A stretch of DNA of 7,718 nucleotides from UBA3775 sp964625275. GTDB taxonomy: Bacteria; Bacillota; Clostridia; Lachnospirales; Lachnospiraceae. This document shows, piece by piece, positions 1 to 5,574 of this stretch; position 1 is the stretch's first letter, and every line of letters starts with the position of its first letter. The DNA is taken from NCBI GenBank assembly GCA_964625275.1, contig CAZVBH010000096.1, positions 1-7,718 on the forward strand, read 5' to 3'. A program made the translations under genes and the position numbers. Under the pieces are notes generated by a model. The model was not told the origin of the DNA, did no database searches, and worked only from the letters and a program-made list of their open reading frames with translations.

Positions 1-48
1 GGCTTTAAGGTTATGAGCAAGTAGCGAAGCGGATTGCGAATATCCACT
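1..48 (+). repeat. Copy A of an intergenic repeat, cut by the window edge
   Basis: The first 31 bases (starting GGCTTTAAGG, containing GAGCAAGTAGCGAAGCG) occur again, perfectly but in reverse orientation, at 3263-3293. After a six-base unlike stretch, the GAATATCCACTT block is shared too. The matching copy at 3213-3311 has further sequence on the side that would lie left of position 1, so this copy probably begins outside the window. Copy A has no visible partner arm for GAATATCCACTT, whereas copy B does, so A may be a partial or decayed copy. No open reading frame is associated with it. It is best read as a non-coding interspersed element of unknown function. Confidence 0.75.
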
Positions 49-75
49 TTGATTTATCTGAAATTTAGTTATCTG

Positions 76-106
76 AAAAGTCCCCGCTTCTTAAGCAGGG
101 ACTTTT
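76..106. terminator. Two-way intrinsic terminator
   Basis: A 14-base-pair stem (AAAAGTCCCCGCTT with AAGCAGGGACTTTT, one C-A mismatch) closes a three-base loop. T runs lie on the plus side (103-107) and, more weakly, on the minus side. It sits 22 bases past the stop of the minus-strand cysteine-rich gene, which it should terminate, and it can also stop plus-strand transcription entering from the left. Confidence 0.8.
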
Positions 107-128
107 TCTACATCAGTATGAATACAAA

Positions 129-356
129 TTAGCAGCCACAGCCACAGCCGCAGCCGTTGCCATTGTTGTTATTTCCACCACAGCAGCAGAGGATTAAGAG
201 TATCCAAATAATACATGAGCAGCTATCATCACCGCCACAGCCAAATCCGTTTCCACCACAGCAGATAAGAATTAATAGAATCCAGATGCATGAATTGCAA
301 CCGCCACCGAATAATCCGTTTCTTCCGTTCTGACATCCACTTAAACAATCACCCAT
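129..356 (-). CDS. Small glycine/cysteine-rich protein, chorion-class high-cysteine type
   Basis: The product is 75 residues with 16 cysteines. Two near-identical hydrophobic units, NSCIWILLILICCGGN (residues 21-36) and CSCIIWILLILCCCGGN (46-62), are separated by a Gly/Asp linker, and the protein ends in an Asn/Gly stretch and an alternating Gly-Cys tail. It resembles short proteins from gut Clostridia that databases label chorion class high-cysteine proteins; that name reflects composition only and the function is unknown. The start has a GGAG ribosome site seven bases upstream. The repeated hydrophobic segments are about 9-10 residues, too short for ordinary membrane helices. A disulfide-rich surface or coat role, or metal binding, is possible but inferred. 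The gene stands alone, divergent from the cyclase and followed by a terminator. The strong codon-level bias and tandem repeat suit a real gene better than chance. Confidence 0.72.
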   Translation of the reverse strand: MGDCLSGCQNGRNGLFGGGCNSCIWILLILICCGGNGFGCGGDDSCSCIIWILLILCCCGGNNNNGNGCGCGCGC

Positions 357-382
357 TTTTGAGCTCCGATTTAATTATACTG

Positions 383-410
383 TATTTTATGACGTAATAT
401 ACGAAAGGTT
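383..410 (-). promoter_or_regulatory. Possible sigma-K-like promoter of the cysteine-rich gene
   Basis: Reading the minus strand, AACC is followed after 16 bases by CATAAAATA, which fits the sporulation sigma-K pattern (AC, 16-17 bases, CATANNNTA), and would give a leader of roughly 20 bases. The region is very AT-rich, so a chance match is quite possible. A housekeeping alternative exists: TATAAT at 374-379, but with no good -35 and almost no leader, or TTGAGA (421-426) with TATATT after a 19-base gap. None is decisive. Confidence 0.25.
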
Positions 411-444
411 ACTTTATTATTCTCAAAATTATCATAAAAATTCC

Positions 445-473
445 TTGAAACTATCACTAAATCACTATATACT
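445..473 (+). promoter_or_regulatory. Housekeeping promoter of the cyclase-nrdG operon
   Basis: TTGAAA at 445-450 and TATACT at 468-473 are separated by 17 bases, close to the sigma-A consensus in both boxes. Transcription would start near 480. The spacer contains a direct repeat of ATCACTA (453-459 and 461-467) that could be an operator, and the same heptamer recurs inverted at 579-585; this is only suggestive. Confidence 0.7.
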
Positions 474-479
474 GTAATC

Positions 480-637
480 ATAAATAAGTGGTGTAGAATT
501 TTAAGACTTATTACAGTTAGAGTGATAAGTATTTTGGGGATTGTACAATTCCGAAGTGCAGTAGTTGCCTCAGGAATTTAGTGATTATTAAATTTCATTT
601 GTACATGAATTATATTTTTTTGAGAAGGGGTTTTTGT
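480..637 (+). other. Long untranslated leader before the diguanylate cyclase
   Basis: About 158 bases separate the predicted transcription start from the start codon. I recognise no riboswitch class here, and in particular no c-di-GMP aptamer core. Small structures are visible: ACTTAT/ATAAGT arms at 506-511 and 525-530, a GGGATT-GTAC-AATTCC hairpin near 538-553, and AATTTA/TAAATT arms at 575-580 and 589-594. None forms a terminator. Confidence 0.3.
622..630 (+). promoter_or_regulatory. Ribosome binding site fixing the cyclase start
   Basis: GAGAAGGGG lies seven bases before the ATG at 638. In-frame starts upstream (GTG at 581, ATG at 605) have no such site and would add a stretch, MIIKFHLYMNYIFLRRGFC, unrelated to the sensor fold, so 638 is the better start. 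Confidence 0.85.
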
Positions 638-2566
638 ATGCGGAAAAATATTATAGCGATATGTACTTCTAACATTACGGAGCATTTTCAAACGACAACT
701 ATCAGAGCAATCATCAAGACTGCAAGGGAAAATGGTTTTTTCGTAGAAATTTTTAACAGCTTTGACGAAATAGTTGAAGACACACCTCACAACAAAGGCG
801 AAAGAAGTATCTTTGATTTAATCAACTATGATAAGCTGTGCGGCATAATTGTCATGTGTGAAAGAATTAAAGATCAGACAATTTGCCGAACAATTATTGA
901 TGAAGGAAACAAAAGAAATATCCCTGTAATTTCAATTGATCAGGTTCAGGAGGGGGCCTACAATATTGAATATGATTATCAGGATTCCTTTGAACAAATT
1001 GTAAGACATCTCGTTACGGTTCATAATTGTAAAGACTTTTATATTATGGGTGGTATGAGAAATAACATTTTCTCAGATGAAAGAATTGGCAGAGCACTTA
1101 AGGTTCTTGATGAATACGGTATTTCTATTGACGAAGATCATATTGGTTATGGTGATTTTTGGACTGTTCCATGTGAACAGGAGATGGATAGATTTTTTGA
1201 AAAGGGCTTGAAATTGCCTGATGTTTTTGTCGCTATCAATGATTCTATGGCTCTTGCAATTTGCGATAAGCTTTCAGAAAAAGGCATTAAAGTACCTAGA
1301 GATGTACTTGTAACCGGATTTGATGGTATTGAGATGGGACGTTATAATGTACCTCGTCTTACGACAGCTGCCCAGGATTTGGTTCAAGGTGGTATTCAGG
1401 CTGTTATGATTATTAAAAATGCTCTTCAAAATAAGAAGAACCTTAATAATCATGTTAAGATTCCATTTCAGCTTGTTTATTCTCAGTCATGTGGTTGTGA
1501 ATCAGTTAAATTCGAATTTGCAAATGAGATGAGAAAGCTTTATACCGAAATTGAAGCTGTTCAGCTTTTTGGTCGCTACATGGACAAAATGTCAGAGTAT
1601 ATGAATTCAGAAATGTCTTTGAATAATATACTTAATGTAATTGACACTTATGCCAACTATATGGATGAGTATAATGGCTATTATATTTGTCTCAAGCAGG
1701 ATAAAATTAAGATAGATTCCGAATTTTATTCCAGAGTAAATATTACTCCGGGCAGCAAAGATGACGATATGATTATGTTTGCTATTCATAACAAGGTTGA
1801 TTATATCCTTAAGCCATTAAATACTTTCTCTCATGAGGATCAGCTTCCAGATTTAGAAGAAGCCTTAGAGCATGCCGGAGCTGTTGTCTTCGTTCCTATG
1901 CATATTCAGGATCAGGTTTTCGGATATGTAGCCTTTGAAATGGATGATTCAGTTGCTGATTACTATAAGCTCAGTCAGTTCACGACCTCCTTTGCGCAGA
2001 GTCTGTCGAATGTACTCAGCCACAAGGAAATGGAAAATGCTTATCAGGAGCTTGAATCGGCAAAGAAATGGATTGAGGAGCTTTATATCATTGATCCTCT
2101 TACAGGAGTTCTTAACAGACGTGGTTTCTATCAGGAATTTGAAAAGAAGATTAAATCCGGCAGATACCACTCAATGATGATTTACTCAGTAGACCTTGAC
2201 GGACTTAAATATATAAATGATACATTCGGCCACAAGGACGGAGATTATGCAATAAGAACAATTTCAGAAGCTCTTGCCAAGAGTGTAACTGATAATGGCA
2301 TGGTATCCAGATTTGGTGGTGATGAGTTTATGGCAGTATCCTTCGATGAGGATGACAAGGATGCAGGCAATAAATTTATGTATAAGGTTAACAGCTATCT
2401 TAAAATGCAAGAGCTGAATAATGATAAGCCTTATAAAATTTCAGCCAGCTTTGGCTTCAAGTGTGTTGAAATTCCATTTTCTGAATCACTTGACGAAATT
2501 ATTTCCTATACAGATGCAAAGATGTATGCAATGAAGAAAAAGCATCATGAAGGAATCTATACATAA
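638..2566 (+). CDS. Diguanylate cyclase with LacI-type ligand-binding sensor
   Basis: The product is 642 residues with no signal peptide or membrane segment, so it is a cytoplasmic sensor-enzyme that would make c-di-GMP from two GTP. Residues 3-285 form a LacI/GalR-type periplasmic-binding-like domain without the usual DNA-binding helix-turn-helix; the hallmark run VFVAINDSMALAICDKL to VTGFDGIEMGRY is at 197-236 and it ends with the CGC motif (285-287) often seen in such sensors. Residues 325-460 look like a GAF-type domain (VVFVPMHIQDQVFGYVAFEMD), then a short coiled coil (461-482). The GGDEF domain spans 485-642, with DPLTGVLNRRGF, metal-binding D519 and D521, and an intact GGDEF at 560-564, so it should be active. 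The product-inhibition RxxD site is replaced by TDNG (551-554). The likely ligand is a sugar or nucleoside-like molecule, by analogy with LacI proteins only. It is followed by nrdG after 22 bases, probably in one transcript. Confidence 0.93.
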   Translation: MRKNIIAICTSNITEHFQTTTIRAIIKTARENGFFVEIFNSFDEIVEDTPHNKGERSIFDLINYDKLCGIIVMCERIKDQTICRTIIDEGNKRNIPVISIDQVQEGAYNIEYDYQDSFEQIVRHLVTVHNCKDFYIMGGMRNNIFSDERIGRALKVLDEYGISIDEDHIGYGDFWTVPCEQEMDRFFEKGLKLPDVFVAINDSMALAICDKLSEKGIKVPRDVLVTGFDGIEMGRYNVPRLTTAAQDLVQGGIQAVMIIKNALQNKKNLNNHVKIPFQLVYSQSCGCESVKFEFANEMRKLYTEIEAVQLFGRYMDKMSEYMNSEMSLNNILNVIDTYANYMDEYNGYYICLKQDKIKIDSEFYSRVNITPGSKDDDMIMFAIHNKVDYILKPLNTFSHEDQLPDLEEALEHAGAVVFVPMHIQDQVFGYVAFEMDDSVADYYKLSQFTTSFAQSLSNVLSHKEMENAYQELESAKKWIEELYIIDPLTGVLNRRGFYQEFEKKIKSGRYHSMMIYSVDLDGLKYINDTFGHKDGDYAIRTISEALAKSVTDNGMVSRFGGDEFMAVSFDEDDKDAGNKFMYKVNSYLKMQELNNDKPYKISASFGFKCVEIPFSESLDEIISYTDAKMYAMKKKHHEGIYT

Positions 2567-2588
2567 AGCTTAATCTTGGAGATTACTT

Positions 2589-3113
2589 ATGTTTTACGGA
2601 GAAATAAAAAAGAATGATATTGCTAATGGACCGGGTGTGAGAGTTTCACTTTTTGTGAGTGGCTGCACCCACCATTGCAAAAATTGCTTCAATGAAGCTA
2701 CCTGGGATTTTAATTTTGGTCAGGAATTTACTGATGAAACCGAAAAATCCATTCTTGAAGCGTTGAAGCCTGATTATATTCAAGGCTTCACTCTCTTAGG
2801 TGGCGAGCCATTTGAGCATGTAAACCAACAGCGAATCCTGCCTTTACTTAGGCACATTCGTGAAGCTTATCCGGAAAAGAATATTTGGGCTTTTACCGGT
2901 TACCTGTTCGACAAGGATTTAATTGATTCACAATCTGTTAAGTGGCCTGAGACTATGGAAATTTTAAAGCTGATAGATGTCATAGTTGATGGCAGATATG
3001 TAGAAGAACTTAAAAGCCTTTCACTTAAATTCAAGGGATCCTCTAACCAAAGAACGATTGATGTTAAAGAATCACTTGAGGCAGGAAAGGTAGTGCTTCT
3101 TCCAGGTTATTAA
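2589..3113 (+). CDS. nrdG: Anaerobic ribonucleotide reductase activating protein
   Basis: This is a radical SAM enzyme of 174 residues, the usual length for NrdG. It uses a 4Fe-4S cluster and S-adenosylmethionine to place the glycyl radical on NrdD, the anaerobic ribonucleoside-triphosphate reductase. The cluster motif CTHHCKNC gives cysteines 26, 30 and 33 in the CX3CX2C spacing; the preceding NGPGVRVSLFVSGC, the GGEP motif (71-74) and the late DGRYVEE and GSSNQR segments are typical of the family. The ATG has a GGAG site seven bases upstream. nrdD, normally adjacent, is not in this window; the gene instead follows the cyclase gene and ends the transcript before a terminator. Other short radical SAM activases are less likely because of the C-terminal GSSNQR signature. 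Confidence 0.93.
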   Translation: MFYGEIKKNDIANGPGVRVSLFVSGCTHHCKNCFNEATWDFNFGQEFTDETEKSILEALKPDYIQGFTLLGGEPFEHVNQQRILPLLRHIREAYPEKNIWAFTGYLFDKDLIDSQSVKWPETMEILKLIDVIVDGRYVEELKSLSLKFKGSSNQRTIDVKESLEAGKVVLLPGY

Positions 3114-3158
3114 ATTTGATATATTCTTTATCTTATTATCTTTTTCATTTTTACGCGG

Positions 3159-3187
3159 AAAGCCATCACACTCTGTGATGGCTTTTC
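3159..3187 (+). terminator. Terminator after nrdG
   Basis: A perfect 12-base-pair stem (AAAGCCATCACA with TGTGATGGCTTT) closes a three-base CTC loop and runs into TTTTC. The T run is short, so termination may be partial. It begins 45 bases after the nrdG stop. Confidence 0.75.
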
Positions 3188-3212
3188 AAATTGGATTACA
3201 TTTTAGGATGGG

Positions 3213-3311
3213 ACCAGGAATATCCGCTTTGATTTAGAATTATCAAGTGGATATTCCTGGTACGCTTCGCTACTTGCTCATAACCTTAAAGCCACTTTTC
3301 AGATAAGGTTA
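3213..3311 (-). repeat. Copy B of the intergenic repeat, with two stem-loops
   Basis: Bases 3263-3293 are the reverse complement of 1-31 with no mismatch. On the plus strand, ACCAGGAATATCC (3213-3225) pairs with GGATATTCCTGGT (3249-3261), and the stem extends inward to about 20 pairs with one G-T pair and one bulged T. A second inverted repeat, TAACCTTA (3281-3288) with TAAGGTTA (3304-3311), lies at the other end. It carries the same GCGAAGC core as copy A and the 5381-5549 element. No coding potential is seen, and it lies between the terminators of nrdG and arcC. A small mobile or structured element is the best reading. Confidence 0.75.
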
Positions 3312-3337
3312 AATAAATACAATGTGATTAATATTAG

Positions 3338-3367
3338 AAAAAACCAGACCAAGAGGTCTGGTTTTTT
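3338..3367. terminator. Two-way terminator between nrdG and arcC
   Basis: A perfect 13-base-pair stem (AAAAAACCAGACC with GGTCTGGTTTTTT) closes an AAGA loop, giving T runs on both strands. On the minus strand it lies 36 bases past the arcC stop and is its evident terminator; on the plus strand it backs up the nrdG terminator. Confidence 0.9.
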
Positions 3368-3402
3368 ATCAATAAAAGAAAATTTACTCGAATAGAAAAA
3401 AA

Positions 3403-4332
3403 TTATTCTATAGTGGTTCCTGTCTTGCCGGCGAGAGCTGCGAGAGCCTTAGTGAGAGAGGTGATGATAGCCTTTCTTCCAGCCCTTGCAGATACGAAGT
3501 CTACAGAGCCTTCGATTTTAGGAAGCATCTGTCCTTCTGCAAAGACATCTTGATCAATATAGCTGTTTGCTTCATCGATAGTGAGAGAGTCAACCTCTGT
3601 AGCCTCAGGTGTACCGAATCCAATTTGAACCTTATCAACTCCGGTAAGATAAAGGAGATAGTCGGCATCAATTAAGGCTGCGAGTTTTGCTGCTGTGAGG
3701 TCCTTCTCAATGATGGCACTAGCACCTTTAAGAGTAGTTTCCTGTTCAAAAACTGGAATTCCACCGCCACCACCGGCAATTACAATTTGACCTGCATCAA
3801 TTAAAGCTTTAATTGAATCAGCCTCATAAATATCCATAGGCTTTGGTGAAGCAATAATACGTCTGTAACCATTTTCAGTCTTAATGACATAATTACCTTT
3901 TTTCTCTTCAAGCTCAGCTTCAGCCTCAGTCATTGTACGTCCAATAACCTTTGAAGGCGTATGGAAGGCTTTATCAAAAGGATTTACCTTAACCTGGGTT
4001 ATGATAGTGCAGACAGGCTTATAAATTCCACGATTTAAAAGCTCAGTACGAATTGCATTTTGAAGATCATATCCAACATAGCCCTGACTCATTGCACTAC
4101 AAAGAGACATTGGGGCTACTGTATATTTAGAATTAATTCTTGAAAATTCAGTCATAGCAGTATGAATCATGCTTATCTGCTCACCATTACTATGTGTAAT
4201 AACGATTTGATATTTTTCATCAGCAAGATCTGCAATAGCCTTAGCTGCAATAGCTACATTTTTCTTTTGCTCAGGGAAAGTTTCACCAAAAGCTGAGCGA
4301 CCGATGGCAACAACGATTTTTTTACGACTCAT
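3403..4332 (-). CDS. arcC: Carbamate kinase with altered substrate loops
   Basis: The product is 309 residues, the normal length of carbamate kinases, which in fermentative bacteria convert carbamoyl phosphate and ADP into ATP, ammonia and CO2 in arginine, agmatine or purine breakdown. Family features include CSAMSQGYVGYDLQNAIR (78-95), TQVKVNPFDKAF, RRIIASPKPMDI (157-168), AGGGGGIPV (186-194), the EKDL lysine K210 and K272 in MLPKIEG. Two binding loops differ from the common form: GGNA is GRSA (11-14) and HGNGPQ is HSNGEQ (47-52). I recall clostridial carbamate kinases with related loops (GHRA, HSNGPQ), so a subfamily is likelier than an inactive gene. The rest is intact. ATG at 4332 is preceded by GGAGGT (4337-4342), which overlaps a possible upstream GTG at 4344, so ATG is preferred. 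No arcA, arcB or other catabolic partner is adjacent. It is divergent from a GntR regulator, a possible but unproven controller. Confidence 0.9.
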   Translation of the reverse strand: MSRKKIVVAIGRSAFGETFPEQKKNVAIAAKAIADLADEKYQIVITHSNGEQISMIHTAMTEFSRINSKYTVAPMSLCSAMSQGYVGYDLQNAIRTELLNRGIYKPVCTIITQVKVNPFDKAFHTPSKVIGRTMTEAEAELEEKKGNYVIKTENGYRRIIASPKPMDIYEADSIKALIDAGQIVIAGGGGGIPVFEQETTLKGASAIIEKDLTAAKLAALIDADYLLYLTGVDKVQIGFGTPEATEVDSLTIDEANSYIDQDVFAEGQMLPKIEGSVDFVSARAGRKAIITSLTKALAALAGKTGTTIE

Positions 4333-4336
4333 GTTT

Positions 4337-4342
4337 ACCTCC
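4337..4342 (-). promoter_or_regulatory. Ribosome binding site fixing the arcC start
   Basis: GGAGGT on the minus strand lies four bases before the ATG at 4332. It sits inside the sequence that would be read if the in-frame GTG at 4344 were the start, which argues against that longer form. Confidence 0.85.
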
Positions 4343-4363
4343 ACGAAAATTTGATGTAGCTAT

Positions 4364-4392
4364 ATTATATAATAAATATAAGAAAATGGAAA
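4364..4392 (-). promoter_or_regulatory. Probable arcC promoter
   Basis: On the minus strand TATAAT (4364-4369) is a perfect -10 box. Seventeen bases upstream is TTTCCA (4387-4392), a weak four-of-six match to the -35 box. The leader would be about 25 bases. A weak -35 often means activation by a regulator, but the sequence does not prove it. Confidence 0.5.
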
Positions 4393-4410
4393 GATATTTT
4401 GAGTGTATTC

Positions 4411-4438
4411 TTGACTTTTTTTTACATAATGGTACAAT
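4411..4438 (+). promoter_or_regulatory. Promoter of the GntR regulator gene
   Basis: TTGACT (4411-4416) and TACAAT (4433-4438), each one base from consensus, are 16 bases apart across a T-rich spacer. The start would be near 4445, giving a leader of about 98 bases that contains the palindrome at 4506-4521. Its -35 box lies only 19 bases from the outer edge of the divergent arcC promoter. Confidence 0.7.
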
Positions 4439-4505
4439 AAAGAGGTTGATACATTATAAATACAATTCGCTTTAAATTTATGCCTCAACAAATACGCTAA
4501 TACTA

Positions 4506-4521
4506 ATCAGATTTATCTGAT
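4506..4521. promoter_or_regulatory. Perfect palindrome, candidate operator of the GntR regulator
   Basis: ATCAGAT and ATCTGAT form seven-base perfect arms around TT, ending 12 bases before the ribosome site of the regulator gene. Dimeric GntR proteins bind short palindromes, often in their own control regions, so autoregulation is plausible. The site lies downstream of the promoter, where a bound dimer would block elongation. No second copy was found near the arcC promoter. Confidence 0.4.
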
Positions 4522-4542
4522 GTTTTTGAAAGTAGGAACAAT

Positions 4543-5208
4543 ATGGTAACAGATAATAAAGAAGAAGATAAGCTTCCGTTGCGTGATAAGGTTTTTGCTC
4601 AGCTTCGTGAAGAAATCCTGGACCGCAAGTATGATACTAATGAGGAGCTTAAAGAGGTTTCCATTGGTAAGAGATTGGGTGTGAGCAGAACTCCGGTAAG
4701 AGAGGCTCTCAGACAGCTGGAATTGGAAGGCTTAGTTACAATCGTACCAAACAAAGGAGCTTATGTAGCAGGTATAAGTTCAGATGATATACATGATATT
4801 TATGTAATCAGATCTTATTTGGAGGGCTTATGTGCAAAATGGGCATGTCGTCATGCAACTGAGCATGAGCTTCAGGAGCTCGAAGAAATAATTTGTCTAG
4901 CTGAATTTAATGCCACCAGAAATCGCTATGAACAGATGGCCGAGCTCGATTCAAAATTTCATGAAACTCTTTATAATGCCTGTGGAAGCAAGATGCTTCG
5001 TCACATACTACGCGATTTTCACCAATATGTCGAAAGCGTCAGAAAGCAGACACTCTCAAGATCAGAAAGAGCATGTGCAGCAATAGAAGAGCATAAAGGT
5101 ATTTATGAAGCTATAAAAAATCGAGATGAAGATCTCGCAGAAGAGCTCTCAAATCAGCATATAATAAATACAATGGATAATTTAAGACTTCGAGGTTTTC
5201 TTAAATAA
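4543..5208 (+). CDS. GntR-family transcription regulator, FCD subfamily
   Basis: The product is 221 residues, typical of FadR/FCD regulators. The winged helix-turn-helix covers about 12-76, with the classic LGVSRTPVREALRQLELEGLV (45-65) and a wing ending NKGAYVAG (70-77). The all-helical FCD ligand domain follows (about 83-215); its metal- and ligand-binding residues appear conserved as D136, H140, H184 and H206. Such proteins are dimers that sense carboxylic acids or related metabolites and usually repress a neighbouring operon and themselves. The ATG has an AGGA site five bases upstream. The gene is divergent from arcC across 210 bases and has its own terminator, so it is monocistronic. Its ligand and targets cannot be read from the sequence; arcC is the only close candidate. 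Confidence 0.92.
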   Translation: MVTDNKEEDKLPLRDKVFAQLREEILDRKYDTNEELKEVSIGKRLGVSRTPVREALRQLELEGLVTIVPNKGAYVAGISSDDIHDIYVIRSYLEGLCAKWACRHATEHELQELEEIICLAEFNATRNRYEQMAELDSKFHETLYNACGSKMLRHILRDFHQYVESVRKQTLSRSERACAAIEEHKGIYEAIKNRDEDLAEELSNQHIINTMDNLRLRGFLK

Positions 5209-5228
5209 CCTTATTTCGAATTTCGCAA

Positions 5229-5273
5229 GTGGGAGGACATTTTAAGCATAATTAATGTCCTCCCACGGTTTTT
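5229..5273 (+). terminator. Terminator of the GntR regulator gene
   Basis: A perfect 13-base-pair stem (GTGGGAGGACATT, 5229-5241, with AATGTCCTCCCAC, 5254-5266) closes a 12-base loop and is followed by GG and TTTTT. It begins 20 bases after the stop codon. Its arm GTGGGAGGACAT resembles the arm GTGGGAGGATAT of the nested repeat at 5433, so it may derive from the same element family. Confidence 0.85.
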
Positions 5274-5331
5274 ATATATCATGAAATCACAGTAAACTAA
5301 AGTAATGTAATATTTCATTATAAGTTGGTTT

Positions 5332-5360
5332 GGATATTTATGCTTATCTAAAATTTGATG
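5332..5360 (+). repeat. Degenerate copy of the left-arm motif
   Basis: GGATATTTATGCTT followed by TCTAAAAT resembles GGATATTTGTGCTT followed by GGTAAAAT at 5440-5463. With the copies near 5390 and 5440 it makes three same-orientation units spaced 58 and 50 bases. The region is AT-rich and the match is imperfect, so shared origin is likely but not certain. Confidence 0.4.
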
Positions 5361-5380
5361 TTTTATAAATTTTCCTTAAA

Positions 5381-5549
5381 CAGGTGAGCGTATATTTGTA
5401 TTTAGTAAAATTAAAAAATGATTCATTATACAGGTGGGAGGATATTTGTGCTTGCGGTAAAATGCATGATAGGCGCGAAGCGCGCATTTTACGCATCACA
5501 AATATCCCACCCACCGTCCTAATCCATAATACTCAAATATACGCCACCG
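5381..5549. repeat. Nested long inverted repeat between two convergent genes
   Basis: The inner arms, 5433-5465 and 5484-5515, pair along about 32 positions with short gaps; GATATTTGTG and GTAAAATGC are perfect blocks. The apex is a five-pair hairpin GCGCG-AAG-CGCGC (5473-5485). The outer arms, 5381-5400 and 5531-5549, pair as GGTG-GCGTATATTTG. On the left the two arm motifs (CAGGTG at 5381 and 5431) are direct repeats, and on the right CCACCGTCC recurs at 5511 and 5544. The structure lies 26 bases past the ABC-F stop and may help end that transcript, since a TTTTTT run follows on the minus strand. The rest of the 5209-5574 gap shows no gene. A 66-codon frame across it is an artefact of the repeat. 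Confidence 0.8.
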
Positions 5550-5574
5550 TCCGGATTAATCATATCTGTCATTT

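Noticed and set aside
480..637. c-di-GMP riboswitch in the leader of the cyclase gene
   Set aside because: The conserved aptamer core was not found, and the visible hairpins are small and AT-rich.
578..790. A 70-codon minus-strand frame over the start of the cyclase
   Set aside because: It is antisense to a well-supported gene and its promoter leader, with no ribosome site or recognisable domain.
1935..2177. Alternative frames on both strands inside the cyclase coding region
   Set aside because: The cyclase frame is supported by clear GAF-like and GGDEF motifs here; the others are shadows.
1..3311. Insertion sequence or composite transposon bounded by the inverted copies
   Set aside because: No transposase is encoded between the copies, the enclosed genes are housekeeping-like, and no target-site duplication is visible.
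5332..5550. CRISPR-like array
   Set aside because: There are only a few degenerate units spaced 50-58 bases, and they switch orientation at the centre; the pattern is an inverted repeat, and no cas gene is present.
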